From NCBI GenBank assembly GCA_944470555.2, contig OX104130.1, forward strand, positions 4,526,001 to 4,590,000: DNA of 64,000 nt. The letters are read 5' to 3'. The notes under the pieces were generated by a model. It did no database searches, was not told the origin of the DNA, and worked only from the letters and a program-made list of their open reading frames with translations. Within the stretch, counting starts at the first letter, position 1; the number at the start of each line of letters is the position of its first letter. The DNA is from Heterobilharzia americana (Eukaryota > Platyhelminthes > Trematoda > Strigeidida > Schistosomatidae). Shown here piece after piece: positions 36,764 through 47,479 of the stretch. Both the position numbers and the translations under genes were made by a program.

Positions 36764-36767
36764 ACAG
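36764..36767. other. Target site duplication (acag), left copy
   Basis: ACAG immediately precedes the 5' LTR and is repeated immediately after the 3' LTR at 41392-41395. A 4-bp duplication fits a Ty3/gypsy integration event. Confidence 0.8.
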
Positions 36768-37199
36768 TGTAGTGCACCGTCCTGGCACCAAAATATAACT
36801 AGGGCTAAAATAAATAGTTTAAATTAAATTAACTAAATAAATCTCTAGCTTGCCTCCGGATGCTTAGGGTGTTTTAAGTTTTGTTTTAACGAGCATGCAT
36901 CCGAGCAGGCTTGGACGCCATTTTTGCGCTCCATTGTGCTGATCACCACGCACGTACTCCGAGTCCCTAGTTCAGCCTTACAAGCCAGATAAGTTGATTA
37001 AACTTTTCCCTCATTCATTATTACTACATTTACCTTAAATACATAGCTCCTTTAAATACATTGCGTATCAGTTCTTTTGATTTGTGTTTTGTTATCAGTA
37101 CTTACACGTTAGGTAAAGTACTGGTTAAGCAGGTACTAGAGCACATCAAATTGAGTAGGGTTGATCAAACGTTACGGAATTGTAACACGCATCCCTACA
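36768..37199 (+). repeat. 5' LTR
   Basis: A 432-base direct repeat begins TGTAGTGCACC and ends CATCCCTACA. It matches 40961-41391 apart from G/T near position 12, one extra base in 'attactacat', T/C in 'gttatcag' and G/A in 'aattgagt'. Confidence 0.95.
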
Positions 37200-37204
37200 A
37201 AAAT

Positions 37205-37222
37205 TGGTGAGCCCGAGTATCA
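37205..37222 (+). promoter_or_regulatory. Primer binding site
   Basis: TGGTGAGCCCGA lies five bases after the LTR. TGGTGACCCCGA would be complementary to the 3' end of tRNA-Trp, the primer of CsRn1-type elements, so the match is 11 of the first 12 bases. Farther bases match poorly. Confidence 0.6.
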
Positions 37223-37387
37223 CTTCTTACTTTGTCTAGTACCTTTGTTCTCTTGCGTTGATTTGTCTGGCTTAATTTTGTTTTTGGCACGGTCTAGCGT
37301 TTTTTTTTATTATTGCACTCCTCATTGGTTATTTTTGCATTGTAATTTTTTTATTATCACTATCGTGCCTCGTTAATTCCCTGATCA

Positions 37388-38220
37388 ATGGCGGATAACG
37401 ACTCGACTGCGCAGATGGCCGTAACCCTCCAGCTTCCCACCTTCTGGGCCCACAGACCATCTGCATGGTTCTCCCATGTGGAAGCTCAGTTTGCCTTGAG
37501 ACACATTCAATCACAAGAAACTAAGTCCAACTTAGTCATCGTCAGCTTACCGGAAAATGTGATTGAAGACGTGTCAGATGTGCTAGATGACCCAGCACCG
37601 AATCTTTACGATCGCCTCAAAACCGCCCTCATCAAACGTGTTGCACTTACTGACCAGCAGAAAGTGCAAGAACTTTTCAGGGATGTGCATCTGGGTGATC
37701 GCAAGCCGACGCAACTGCTTCGTCAGATGAAGCAGCTGATTGCTGACTTCAACATTGATGAAGCATTTCTCAAGCAACTGTGGTTACAGAGGTTACCACA
37801 GTCGGTTCAAGGGATCCTCGCACCCTTCCATAAGTGTCCCTTAATAGAGTTGGCGGAAGCGGCTGACAGAGCTGTGGATGCTACGAAACCCAACACTAGT
37901 ATCTCAGCTGCACTGTCTACTGCCACGGATTCGTCCAAAAACATCCTCCCTCGGCTGTTGAGCCAACAAGTTTCGATGTTATAACTCACATCTCAAAATT
38001 GTATGAGAGTTGTGCAGCATCAGGAACGAAATGCGGTCTGGTAGTTCTTCCAACGGTCGCACGTCTCGCTCGCGCAACAGGTCTGCCTCCCGTACCGGTA
38101 GCAGACGTTCCAAATCGCGACAATCCCAACCCAGGTTGTGCTGGTACCATAAACGTTATGGTGCCAATGCCAAAAGTGCACTCGACCTTGCACCTTCGAG
38201 GCTAACCAGGCGGGAAACGT
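37388..38220 (+). pseudogene. gag: gag (capsid-like region and CHCC zinc motif), frameshifted
   Basis: The first frame, 37388-37984 (198 codons from MADNDSTAQM), holds the capsid-like region with LQLPTFWAHRPSAWFSHVEAQ near residue 12 and LYDRLKTALIKR near 75. This resembles CsRn1-group Gag. The frame stops at 37982. Further Gag sequence continues in shifted frames: FDVITHISKLYE, then RSKSRQSQPRLCWYHKRYGANAK. The zinc motif CWYH...C...C is cut just before its third ligand by the loss of one base in an A run near 38169. The protein would package element RNA in the cytoplasm. At least three frame breaks make it non-functional as read. Confidence 0.8.
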
Positions 38221-38814
38221 GTGAGCCAGCACGTGACGGCGACTAACGTCGCTGGCGAGCCACTTCCATGTCGCCTCTTCTTCGTCACTGATCGACATTC
38301 TGGGATACGCTTCCTAGTTGACACTGGGGCAGAAGCTAGCGTCATCCCACCTACGAAGGAAGAGCGTCTGCGGCCAATGTCTCTGCAACTTCGTGCCGCC
38401 AACGGTTCGCCCATCACAACCTATGGTCGGAGATTCCTCGATCTCAACCTTGGATTGCGTCGTCCCTTTCGTTGGGTTTTCATAGTGGCAGATGTGACCA
38501 CCGGCATTATTGGTATGGATCTCTTGCAGCACTATCAGCTGCTGGTAGATGCTGGCAAGCATAAGTTGATAGATTCTACCACAACACTCTCTGTTTCCGG
38601 TATAGTCACAAAGACGCCGCCCCTCAGTCCCGTGTACTGCACGACGGACGCTTCTAGTCCCTACGCGTCTATCATTCAGTCCTTTCCGGATGTCTTTAAG
38701 CCAAGTCGTTGTGTCCCTTGTGTGACTTCGAACGTTTCTCATCACATAACGACGACTGGCCCGCCAGTGTTTGCGAAACCAGGCGATTATCCCCGGAGAA
38801 ACTGCGTGCTGTAA
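38221..38814 (+). pseudogene. pol: pol: aspartic protease and start of RT
   Basis: This 197-codon frame carries the retropepsin active site VDTGAEASVIP, with the catalytic Asp at residue 34, and the flap-distal IIGMDLLQHY near residue 98. It runs into the pre-RT linker ([15 protein letters not shown]) and then hits a one-base frameshift near 38785 and a stop. The RT continues in the overlapping frame from 38709. The ATG at 38221 is probably not the real start, because protease is normally made as part of a Gag-Pol or Pol precursor. Confidence 0.85.
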
Positions 38815-39272
38815 AAGCCGAGTTCGAACACATGCTTGAAATGGGAATAATCAGACCATCCAACAGTCCATGGTCTTCACCCTTGCATGTGGTACCCAAG
38901 AACAATGGCATGGACTGGAGGCCTTGTGGTGACTACCGAAGGCTCAACGCTAAAACGATTCCAGATCGTTACCCAGTCCCTCACATTCACGACTTGACTG
39001 CATCTTTAAAAGGCTCGGTTATCTTCAGTAAGCTTGACTTGACGCGTGCATATCATCAGATCCCGGTTCATCCTGATGATGTTCCCAAGACAGCCGTCAT
39101 TACACCGTTTGGTCTTTTTGAGTTCCTCCGTATGCCTTTTGGTCTTCGCAATGCAGCACAAACCTTCCAACGTTTTATTCACGATGTTTTACGTGGACTC
39201 GATTTCGCCTATGCCTACCTAGACGATATACTAATCGCTAGTCCTGACGAAGACACCATTTTAACCACTTGA
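38709..39272 (+). pseudogene. pol: pol: reverse transcriptase fingers and palm
   Basis: From [17 protein letters not shown] (shortly after the frameshift) this frame gives the RT core: [37 protein letters not shown] (first catalytic Asp), [13 protein letters not shown] and the YLDD active site ([16 protein letters not shown]). It ends at a stop created by a one-base shift near 39262, after which the thumb and connection continue in the next frame. All three catalytic aspartates are present. Confidence 0.9.
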
Positions 39273-39814
39273 AACAGGTTTTCGCCAGACTGTCAGAGCA
39301 TTCGATGACAGTCAACCTGGCCAAATGCCAAATTGGCGTTCGTTCACTAAAATTTTTGGGACACGTTATCGACGAGCAAGGCATTCGCCCACTACCTGAA
39401 AAGGTACAGGCGATCCAAGACTTCCCAGTCCCAGCGTCACTTAAAGCTCTGCGTGTGTTTCTGGGTATGGTGAGCTATTATCGTCGCTTCGTTCCCCAAT
39501 GTGCACACATTTTGACTGCACTGACCGACCTGCTGAAAAGTAAATGTAAAACTTTCAGCTTGACTCCGGAGGCACTAGAAGCATTTCGCAAGATCAAAAC
39601 CGCAATAGCAGACGCCACGATGCTGGTGCATCAAGACGTAAACCTACCTCTCAGCATTGCGGTTGACGCCTCTAACACGGCCATTGGAGCTGTGTTGCAA
39701 CAACTTTCGGATCACACTTGGATCCCAGTTGCATTCTTCTCCGGAAGTTATCCACCTGCGAAATGCGGTACAGCACTTTCGGCAGGGAACTGCTCGCCAT
39801 ATATGCCTCAGTGA
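39269..39814 (+). pseudogene. pol: pol: RT thumb/connection and start of RNase H
   Basis: KQVFARLSEHSMTVNLAKC and LKFLGHVIDEQGIRPLPEKV are the standard post-palm motifs of gypsy RT. RVFLGMVSYYRRFVP follows, and then the RNase H start LSIAVDASNTAIGAVLQQ with its catalytic Asp. A frameshift near 39765 moves the remainder of RNase H into the frame beginning at 39718. Confidence 0.9.
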
Positions 39815-40137
39815 AACATTTTCGTCATTTTGTGGAAGGTCGTGACTTCATCATCTTTACCGACCATAAACCTCTGACGTATGCCTTACACACCACTACT
39901 GACAGGTATTCACCGCGTGAATTACGTCACCTAGATTATATTTCGCAATTCACGTCGGACATCCGTCATATTTCTGGTGTGAATAACCCTGTCGCGGACG
40001 CACTGTCTCGCGTTTGCACCACTACTTTGCCTCGAGCAGTCGACTTACGGAAGATTGCCGAACTTCAGGATTCAGACGAGGAGATTGGAAAACTTCAACA
40101 CTCATCCTCTCTGAAGATACAGCGTTACCGCTCCTGA
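39718..40137 (+). pseudogene. pol: pol: RNase H C-terminal part
   Basis: FGRELLAIYASVKHFRHFVEG carries the second catalytic acidic residue of RNase H, FTDHKPLTYAL the third, and NPVADALSR closes the domain. The integrase HHCC zinc finger should follow within about 150 residues but does not; the sequence goes to a short linker and then to the extreme C terminus of Pol. Confidence 0.9.
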
Positions 40138-40337
40138 ACAGTGAAGTGTCAATATTGTGCGACACCTCCACAGGCACACCCAGACCCTTGCCGCCGGACT
40201 CCCTAACAGACTCGTTTAGTCGCGCGTATCCTGAACCTTCTAAAAGAGCCACGTCTAGTAACACTGATCCAGTAACCTCTACACGTGCTGGGAGGCGTGT
40301 ACATTGGCCCAAGCGATACGCCGAGTTCGTTAATTAG
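40014..40337 (+). pseudogene. pol: pol: linker fused to integrase C-terminal tail, core deleted
   Basis: After the RNase H linker (EVSILCDTSTGTPRP) the frame goes directly into DSLTDSFSRAYPEPSKR and ends with RAGRRVHWPKRYAEFVN and a TAA. The second part is the tail that follows integrase in CsRn1/Boudicca-type elements. The HHCC zinc finger and the whole D,D-35-E catalytic core are absent, so an internal deletion joined the two near 40185-40195. The element cannot integrate without an integrase supplied in trans. Confidence 0.75.
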
Positions 40338-40960
40338 CCCCAGAGCAACTTCACACTTGGTGAATTCGGAGTTTCAACTACTTTGTCGTGGCATACACTT
40401 TCAATGCGTTTTCATACCTAAAGTTTTCAAAAGTCATGTTTACTACTTTGCAAACAGTTTTTTTTTTTCAAAAAAAAACCAAAAATACAATTTAAATTCC
40501 GAAAACTTTTTTTGGTTGGTTATTATTTTTTTTCTGTACTCCTCCCACTTCGAATTGTTTGGTTTTCCTTTTCTTAGCACTCTAATGTCCCATTTCTTTC
40601 TTCTTGCAGAACCTAGAAAATGCGTTGAAAATTGGATACAATTGGCCGCTGACGATGCTACTTGGATCGTTCTTCGGTTCTCTTTGTACCAATTTCCCCC
40701 TGTACACCCCCCGGTAGATTAAGAAGCAATAGGGAAAAGTAGACGGAGGCTTTGGGTCACCTTCCACCACTGCGAGAAGGGTTGCGTCTAGACGCAAAGT
40801 TATCTTACCTCGTAGGTGTGCATAGTTGCACTAGCTTCGGAGACCCACACGTCACCTACTCCATCACCAATATGGAAAGGTGTTGCGTGTCCGCCTCGCA
40901 GTCGCCTCCTAGGATCGAAGGTTGCCGGTATCCCAACAACCTTCTAGGAGGGGGATAACC
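40338..40960 (+). other. LTR element 3' untranslated region with polypurine tract
   Basis: It has no recognised coding content; a 145-codon frame at 40285-40722 passes through T and A homopolymers and lacks motifs. The AGGAGGGGGA at 40946-40955, a few bases before the 3' LTR, fits a polypurine tract for plus-strand priming. Confidence 0.65.
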
Positions 40961-41391
40961 TGTAGTGCACCTTCCTGGCACCAAAATATAACTAGGGCTA
41001 AAATAAATAGTTTAAATTAAATTAACTAAATAAATCTCTAGCTTGCCTCCGGATGCTTAGGGTGTTTTAAGTTTTGTTTTAACGAGCATGCATCCGAGCA
41101 GGCTTGGACGCCATTTTTGCGCTCCATTGTGCTGATCACCACGCACGTACTCCGAGTCCCTAGTTCAGCCTTACAAGCCAGATAAGTTGATTAAACTTTT
41201 CCCTCATTCATTATTATACATTTACCTTAAATACATAGCTCCTTTAAATACATTGCGTATCAGTTCTTTTGATTTGTGTTTTGTTACCAGTACTTACACG
41301 TTAGGTAAAGTACTGGTTAAGCAGGTACTAGAGCACATCAAATTAAGTAGGGTTGATCAAACGTTACGGAATTGTAACACGCATCCCTACA
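40961..41391 (+). repeat. 3' LTR
   Basis: A 431-base direct repeat of 36768-37199, starting TGTAGTGCACC and ending CCCTACA, followed at once by the ACAG duplication. Confidence 0.95.
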
Positions 41392-41395
41392 ACAG

Positions 41396-42340
41396 AAAGG
41401 AGATGAGGAAACGATAAAAAGTTAGTTTTCAAGTCAAGGGTCTTACAAAGGATAGCAGCATTCACGCCCTCAAAGGGCTGGTATATTTTACACCTTTCGA
41501 AATAAGTGTCCAGCCTGGCGTTCTCGTGCAGTCTTCGCAAAATGCTCGATATTTCGTCATTGGCTTTCAGAGCATTTTTAGGGAATGTTTTGTTTGTATA
41601 GGTTCGCAAAATTCTTGTGGTCGTCTGGCCCCTGAGTGTTGAATGCTTGAATGAGTGGTGAATACTACAGCTTGGCTACAGCAGATCAGTGAAGGGAAAT
41701 TCATTTTGGCCCGTCGTCGCAAAACTTTTGAGTAATGTGGATCCTTAATATTTTTGTCATTTTAATGTTCTGCCTTCTGTGCGGCTTCCACCGGCTACAA
41801 AAGAGTTCTGTGGGTTTTCACACAACTGACAGTAAGACATATTTGAGATGTTATTTACGGCAATGTTTTTTCATGCGCGAAACGTTGACACACTTCAGTA
41901 GGAGCAAAATCTGTGAGGTTTTGGGCTGATACCGTTTATGAGTACGAGACACTTTGGTCAGATGATAGTTTTGAAGTTTTACCTTGTAAGTTTCGATAAG
42001 AACGAAAAATTCAGCGACTTTTAGAAGGTATTCGGCCTCAAGGCTTTGGTCTGAGCTTGAAGCACCAGTTAAATTTAAATTTCATGACAACAACTGCAAA
42101 TAAATTAGCCACAATATCTCGCCTACCAGCTCCACCGTCATCGTAAATGTCTTCGATAACAGTCCACGTTGGTTGGGAGAATTGAGGGAATGTGAGGGAA
42201 AACCTCTCAGGTTTGAAAGCTTTGCTGGTAGCTATCTTTTGACAGAATTCGCACCAGAATGGGGGATGCGATACCCGGTGGGGTTTGCCGTCGCGATGTA
42301 AATAATTATCTGACGAAGTTTTATGAAGTTTTCTGTGACC
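41396..42340 (-). pseudogene. Uncharacterised coding-like relic, right part
   Basis: The minus frame 41364-41609 includes NALKANDEISSILRRLHENA and YFERCKIYQPFEGVNAAILC. If the LTR element and one ACAG are removed, this frame continues for about 14 codons across the insertion point into the sequence left of 36763. Farther upstream on the minus strand (about 42060-42330) another open stretch reads HPPFWCEFCQKIATSKAF and IYDDGGAGRRDIVANLF, with a CxxC pair suggestive of a zinc finger. The pieces are in different frames. I do not recognise the family. Confidence 0.3.
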
Positions 42341-43400
42341 CTAAACTGAAAAAACTAAAACTAAAATTACCCTATAGCGGGTTTTAAATTTTAAGGCTTT
42401 TGGCGCTCGGAAGCTTGCCTCGAATATTGAGAATTAGTTTACAATGATTGCGCTGAAGATTAACTCAAATTCTATTTCGCCGCGGCATGCCACTCCACGT
42501 TTCTTTTCACTCGGATACTGGTTTAACCATTGCAACTCTTTAGTGCCATTGAAACTTCGAAGTTAAATTGTTGTAACCACACAACTGTGCAAGCAGACCG
42601 ATATATGTTTTTGTGTACAAGAGAGAATTATTGTTATAATCACTTCAACAACCACTCATTGGGAAAGGATTGCATTCAGACTAGGAAGGGTCAGTTGATT
42701 TACTTCTTTATAGAGTTGAATGCTACTGAGACGCTTCAGACCTTATAATGATGCCCTTGGTCCCTCCTGTTGCCAAGATAATAAGGAGAAACGTAAGCAA
42801 ATCTTTTTGAAATCGTCTGGCACCGAAATGATTGTTCTGTGAATAGCAACATGGGTTCACAACGAATAATACATGTAAGGCGAACCTGCCAGTGGAATGC
42901 GATAGCTGAAGATAGTCCAGCAAAGAAGATCCTGTAAAAATTCTCCTATTGGCTTATCCAAAGTGCTCGACAAGGCAAATCATAGTCGAATACTCCGGAA
43001 TCTTCTAGATATGGGCAAAATGGAGCCACTGCCAAACCAACTAGAGAAAATTCTACAAAGTTGGATATCTGACTGCCAGGGTCCAACAGGCCGTTAAATC
43101 TGCAGTTTATACAGCCCATTACAGTTCCCAGAGGTTCCATATTCGTTTACTCCTTGTTTTGGTCCTTCCAAAGCCTCGCCACATCCTCTAACATGCCGAC
43201 TGACATTATGTGCTACAGATACGGCGACAGAGAAACTGAACAGCCCATGGAAAGTTTCTTAAATAAGGTCGGAGCAGACTTCTAGGCTGGACTTAGAAGC
43301 AGTTGTCTACGTATAACATGGTCGAATGTAAGCCTGGGGTGGTACCTGAAATATGTTCAACTCTATTGAAGAAAGTTCGGTCCGTTATTTTGGTGCTAAG
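42341..43400. other. Unassigned stretch
   Basis: A Cys-rich 72-codon plus ORF (42530-42748) and overlapping minus ORFs are present, but none has family motifs. It probably continues the old repeat block. Confidence 0.35.
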
Positions 43401-43439
43401 AAGGCCAGAAGGTCCTGGTCGTACCGCACTTCTCAAGCT

Positions 43440-43970
43440 GGATGACCTTAAAAATGAATGAATTTCGTATTGCTTTTCTCTACCACGCAACCTCACTTAG
43501 AGGTCCAAAACGTCACTGCACTACCATGCCTGAAAAGAGATGTGAACCTCCTAGAGAAAGTCCAAAGGCAAGCTACAAAGAGTGTCGTGGGAACGAAGCG
43601 AAAATCCTATGATGACAGGCTGAAAGATCTAGGACTCTACTCTCTAGGCTACCGTAGATTACGTGGTGACTTGATAACGGCTTACAAAACACTAAGTAGC
43701 CCATGTCATCCGAGCAGTGGAATCCTACCGAACGGCCACTAAGCTGACCCTCGTAGTAACCCAAGGAGAACCAACCATCAAAGGGCGAAAACCCGTATGC
43801 GGTCATACTTCTCTCTGCGAGTTTGTGGCCGCTGGAACGTACTGCCCGTCGAGATTACTACCGCTCTGTCTGTTGACACCTTCAAGAAGAGGCTGGACAA
43901 ATACTCAGTGACGCACGGTCTGGACTTGTGTGGCTGGGATATGGACTGGGCTAACATGACCTACTGACTC
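43440..43970 (+). mobile_element. CR1/jockey-like LINE, C-terminal coding tail (copy 1)
   Basis: Frames read LEKVQRQATKSVVG and LKDLGLYSLGYRRLRGDLI (43458-43742) and, after a shift, WNVLPVEITTALSVDTFKKR and LDKYSVTHGLDLCGWDMDW ending in a TGA at 43965-43967. This string is the conserved end of CR1/L2/jockey-group RT polyproteins. One frameshift and loss of the RT core show 5' truncation and decay. Confidence 0.65.
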
Positions 43971-46430
43971 GTCATGGCCAACCCATCATCGAATACTTTG
44001 TAACTCCACTGTCGCTGGGATCCTGCCCCAACCTTTTACTCCCCCATAGACGTCCTCCCAGTTACCGCCTCCTACCATTAGAATTACTGTCTCTGCTCCC
44101 ACCCATCCCATAATGTCGTTTACTTCTCTCCCTACTTGCTTTACGTTTCCTTTTTCCTAATCGTCTTTTCCGTTTCTTTTTTGCCTCGAGTTTCTTTGCA
44201 CTTCCTCTCCCTTGATCTTTCCGGAAATGCTTTCCATCTCTCTTTTACGGCCAGTCCAACAAACTGTTTGCTGGTACGACACTTGAAGAACCCGTCTGCC
44301 CCGCGGACGTTGGAAAACGAACAAATGAACGCTCCCTACAAATTTGATCAACTCCCAATCGCCCATCAGGCCGACCAGGGCTACAGTAGTCGAGTGGGTA
44401 GGCCTACTGCACTGGAATCCACCAAAGACCTGGAAACGTTCCGCAAGACCTAGAAGCGAGCGCGAAGAAATCAGTTGATGCGGTTGACAGCTCCTTCTGA
44501 TTATTGTATCACTGGCTGCACAGAACTTCCAGGTGAAAGTTGCCGTGGCTAAACCTTATTAGTGTAGTCACCCATCATTTTCCCGGTTGCGTAAGGGATT
44601 GGTTATATGTCCGTGCACTGATTGATTGCTGACTTACCTGGGTACCAATATTTTGGGGATTCTATTTCATGGTTTGTGCCTTTTCCATCCGAATTCTCCA
44701 CAGTTTCGAAATCCTTTTCGTTACCACAGTTTCCCACATGCACCTATATAATATCATGGAGTGCCTTACCGTCCTATTTCATAGTGTTCATGCAGACCAG
44801 ATCGAGAAGGGCAACCACTCTTTCCGTTGAAGCGCTGATCGCACCTCTTGCAGCTAGTCCTGTAAGCGACAGTTGATTAGGGACTCTTGTCTACTGCATC
44901 CTCAGTTGTGAATAACCTGGTTTGGAGGGGATCGCCTGGCTTATGAGACAGGGTCTCGGTTTTACGTCAAGCAATCAACTCCTGAAACCGACTCTTACAG
45001 AAAATGGTGTCCTTATAGTCGTTTTACCCATTCAGAAGAAGGCTGGACAAGGGAGTTGACACAAGTTCATGACCATATTTCACCCTAGTGCAAACCTAAG
45101 GATCGGAGTAATGTTTCGTCGAGCATCGGAAGCAACGAAGGCCGTCAATACCTCCAGCGATCATTCACATACAGAGGGGCGTGGGACCAAAATTATCCAA
45201 AATTCTATACACCACTGCCAGCTCTGAGAGAACGGCGGCAAAACAGGACGTCGCCTCAACCTTCTAAGGAAGCAACTTGAGGCTCTTATATCCACACTAT
45301 TCCTCCCCGCCTTCAGAACCCACATTAATCCGCACTTAAAGGTATTAAACATGACGAGACTCCTCCTTGCCGACAAGATGTGAAAACGCCCAAGAAAGTG
45401 CCGAGAAGTTCATAGAAGTCGGTCATTGGACTAACAGGCAAAACGTACACGTAACACAGGATGACCAAACCTGTTCACCTTCATTCGTCAAGGCAAAAGA
45501 AGCAGCACAACAATAGCTCATAGGATTATGCATCGAATGAACCGTTCTAACTAGACAGCAATATCGGTTCAAGACCGACGGTCTCATGGGAACCCCGCTC
45601 GTACACCCGAACATAGGCATGAAGGGAGAGTTAAGTATAGCTCATTTCATGGAGTGTGTGCATCACGGAGTGCCCTGCTGAAAGAAGTAGCCACAGCCAT
45701 CCTGATCAACTTTTTCAAGAGAGCAAGCGTTTGGCCACATACGTGTACTGCTGACACGCTCTGGTAGCAGTTGACTGGGTGCTTATTCGTCCCTCTGCTG
45801 CTGCGCTTCAGTACATACACTGCTAGCTATACCAGCGACGCTACTATTCTCTTTCGGTTTTTTATCATTATTCTCTTTTCAACCCACCCAGCCTTTAGTA
45901 TCGCTCTTAGAATACTCATTGATACATCCACAAATAGTTGTAAAATGCTTACTGATGTTTTCAAGAGCTCAGTCAACCCCGGAACAAACCAGCCCACAAT
46001 TTACGAAAGCATGCCAGATAGGCGATCACTAACTTCAAAGCTACGACCAGGTAAACTGGAAAAACTTTTGTGACCATCGTTGTAATAAATCCGAGCAAAG
46101 AGAGCCAAGGCTCAAGAACAAGAGTTCAAGATCAAAGTTTTCTCTGTCTGCGCCACCTATGTTGCTTCTTTTTGTGAGTTGTATACCGCTGATTCTCATC
46201 ACCCTGCTACCAATTTACACTGGTGATGTGAAGTTATGGAGACCAGTAGCGTGCAAAACTGGTTCAAGTGTAGTACAAAGTGATCTGAGATTGTTTGCGG
46301 GGTGGGCGATTAACAGTGGGCCATGACTTCATCTCGGTAAACGCTGAACCGCGTTTCTTTGCGTCTCCGACTAGCAAAAAAATTACCCCATTCCCCTGCA
46401 GCACACGGCTTCCCGGGACAGACCTAGAAC
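43971..46430. other. C-rich unassigned stretch following LINE copy 1
   Basis: This includes a pyrimidine-rich presumptive 3' UTR (to about 44250). A segment at 44370-44460 ('cgagtgggtaggcctactgcactggaatccacc') recurs in modified form at 47380-47425 after LINE copy 2, which indicates that a longer unit is repeated here. The rest holds short ORFs without motifs. Confidence 0.4.
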
Positions 46431-46439
46431 TACTGCTAG

Positions 46440-46920
46440 CCAGCGAGTGAGACAGCTGCTCCATTTATCTAGGAGATGCCCAGCAATATGCAGACAACTA
46501 GGTGACGTAACGCCCGGACTCAACCTGGGGCTATGCAAGAGCCATGTACGACCTCGTCTGGAGGTTCACAAGGTCATTGTGCCACCGTGCCTGATAAGAC
46601 ATGTGGACATCCGGGAGAAAGTTCAGAGGCTACGAACAAATGGCTACTGTGGGAATGCGGCAAAAATCCTGTGTGTGGGAGGCTGAACGACCTGGGGCTT
46701 TACTGTCTTAGTGACCGAAGGTTACGGAGGAACTAGGTGCCGGTTTACGTATGCGTTCATGCCTTTTCGCTCCACGAGTTTGCAGTCTGTGAAACATTCC
46801 GCCTACCAAGTTTGCAACTGCCACTATCCCTCAACAACTTCAAGGGGAGGTAAAACGGCTACGCCGCGACGTATGGCTAGCACTCATCCGGCTGGAATAC
46901 GGATTTAGTCAACGCATCTG
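46440..46920 (+). mobile_element. CR1/jockey-like LINE, C-terminal coding tail (copy 2, decayed)
   Basis: The plus frames read CKSHVRPRLEVHKVIVPPCL, then REKVQR and RLNDLGLYCLSDRRLRRN. They align with copy 1 (RPHLE, LEKVQR, LKDLGLYSL). The later part is broken by frameshifts, and the SVDTF block is not clearly preserved. Confidence 0.55.
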
Positions 46921-47475
46921 ACTAGTTTTGTTCATTCTAGCATAGCCATCTATCCATCTAGCTGCTACTAATGTCGCGAACTCTACTCGACCGTGTTCTC
47001 ACCTGTTAGATGTCTCACTTTCACTCACCATACCCGTAATGGTAACACTACTATTTCTGTTCCTGTTGCCTCTTATAGTCCTACCCGCTCCTTCTACTCC
47101 CTCGGACCCTATGATTTCTCGTCAGCACTCATATTTAGCGTGAACCTACCTAGGTTTCCCCTTCACTTCCACTTAGCTTCTTTTCGGCTTGTTTTTGCAC
47201 ATCCTTTCTCCATGATATCGCTAGACATCTTTTATTTCTTTCTGTCTTCTTTCTACAACTATTCCAAGCTACTGTTTGGTGACACTACACTTCAGTATCC
47301 CATCCGCACTACAGTCCCTGGGCAAATCATACAGTCCACAGAAATTTAACCAGTGTCGGGTTAACCAGAGTTATAACAGGCGAGTGGGTACACCTGCTGC
47401 ATCGGAATACACCAAAAACCCGAACCGTTACATTAGAGCTAGAACTGAGCGTGGAGAGTTCAGTCAGCTTACACT
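46921..47475. other. C-rich spacer between LINE copies 2 and 3
   Basis: A pyrimidine-rich UTR-like sequence is followed by the 'gcgagtgggtacacctgctgcatcgg' block shared with 44370-44460. ORFs of 111-118 codons here have no motif. Confidence 0.35.
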
Positions 47476-47479
47476 AGCT

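Larger units (their letters stand above)
36768..41391 (+). mobile_element. Ty3/gypsy LTR retrotransposon of the CsRn1/Boudicca type, integrase deleted
   Basis: This is a 4.6 kb element with 432/431-base LTRs (TGTA...TACA), a primer binding site, gag, protease, RT, RNase H and a polypurine tract, flanked by ACAG duplications. The gag end carries a CHCC-type zinc motif, and the C-terminal RxGRRVHWPKRYAEFV motif is typical of the CsRn1/Boudicca lineage known in trematodes; the lineage assignment is from motif recall. The integrase is absent. At least five frameshifts break the frame. The LTRs differ by only three substitutions and one indel, so the insertion is young even though the coding region is broken. 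This suggests it arrived already defective or that errors inflate the frameshifts. Confidence 0.9.

Noticed and set aside
40285..40722. Possible third gene (env-like) after pol in the LTR element
   Set aside because: The frame crosses T and A homopolymers, has no signal peptide or family motif, and overlaps the expected 3' UTR.
42530..42748. Cys/His-containing 72-codon ORF as a small secreted or zinc-binding protein
   Set aside because: No regular cysteine spacing, no signal peptide and no splice or promoter context.
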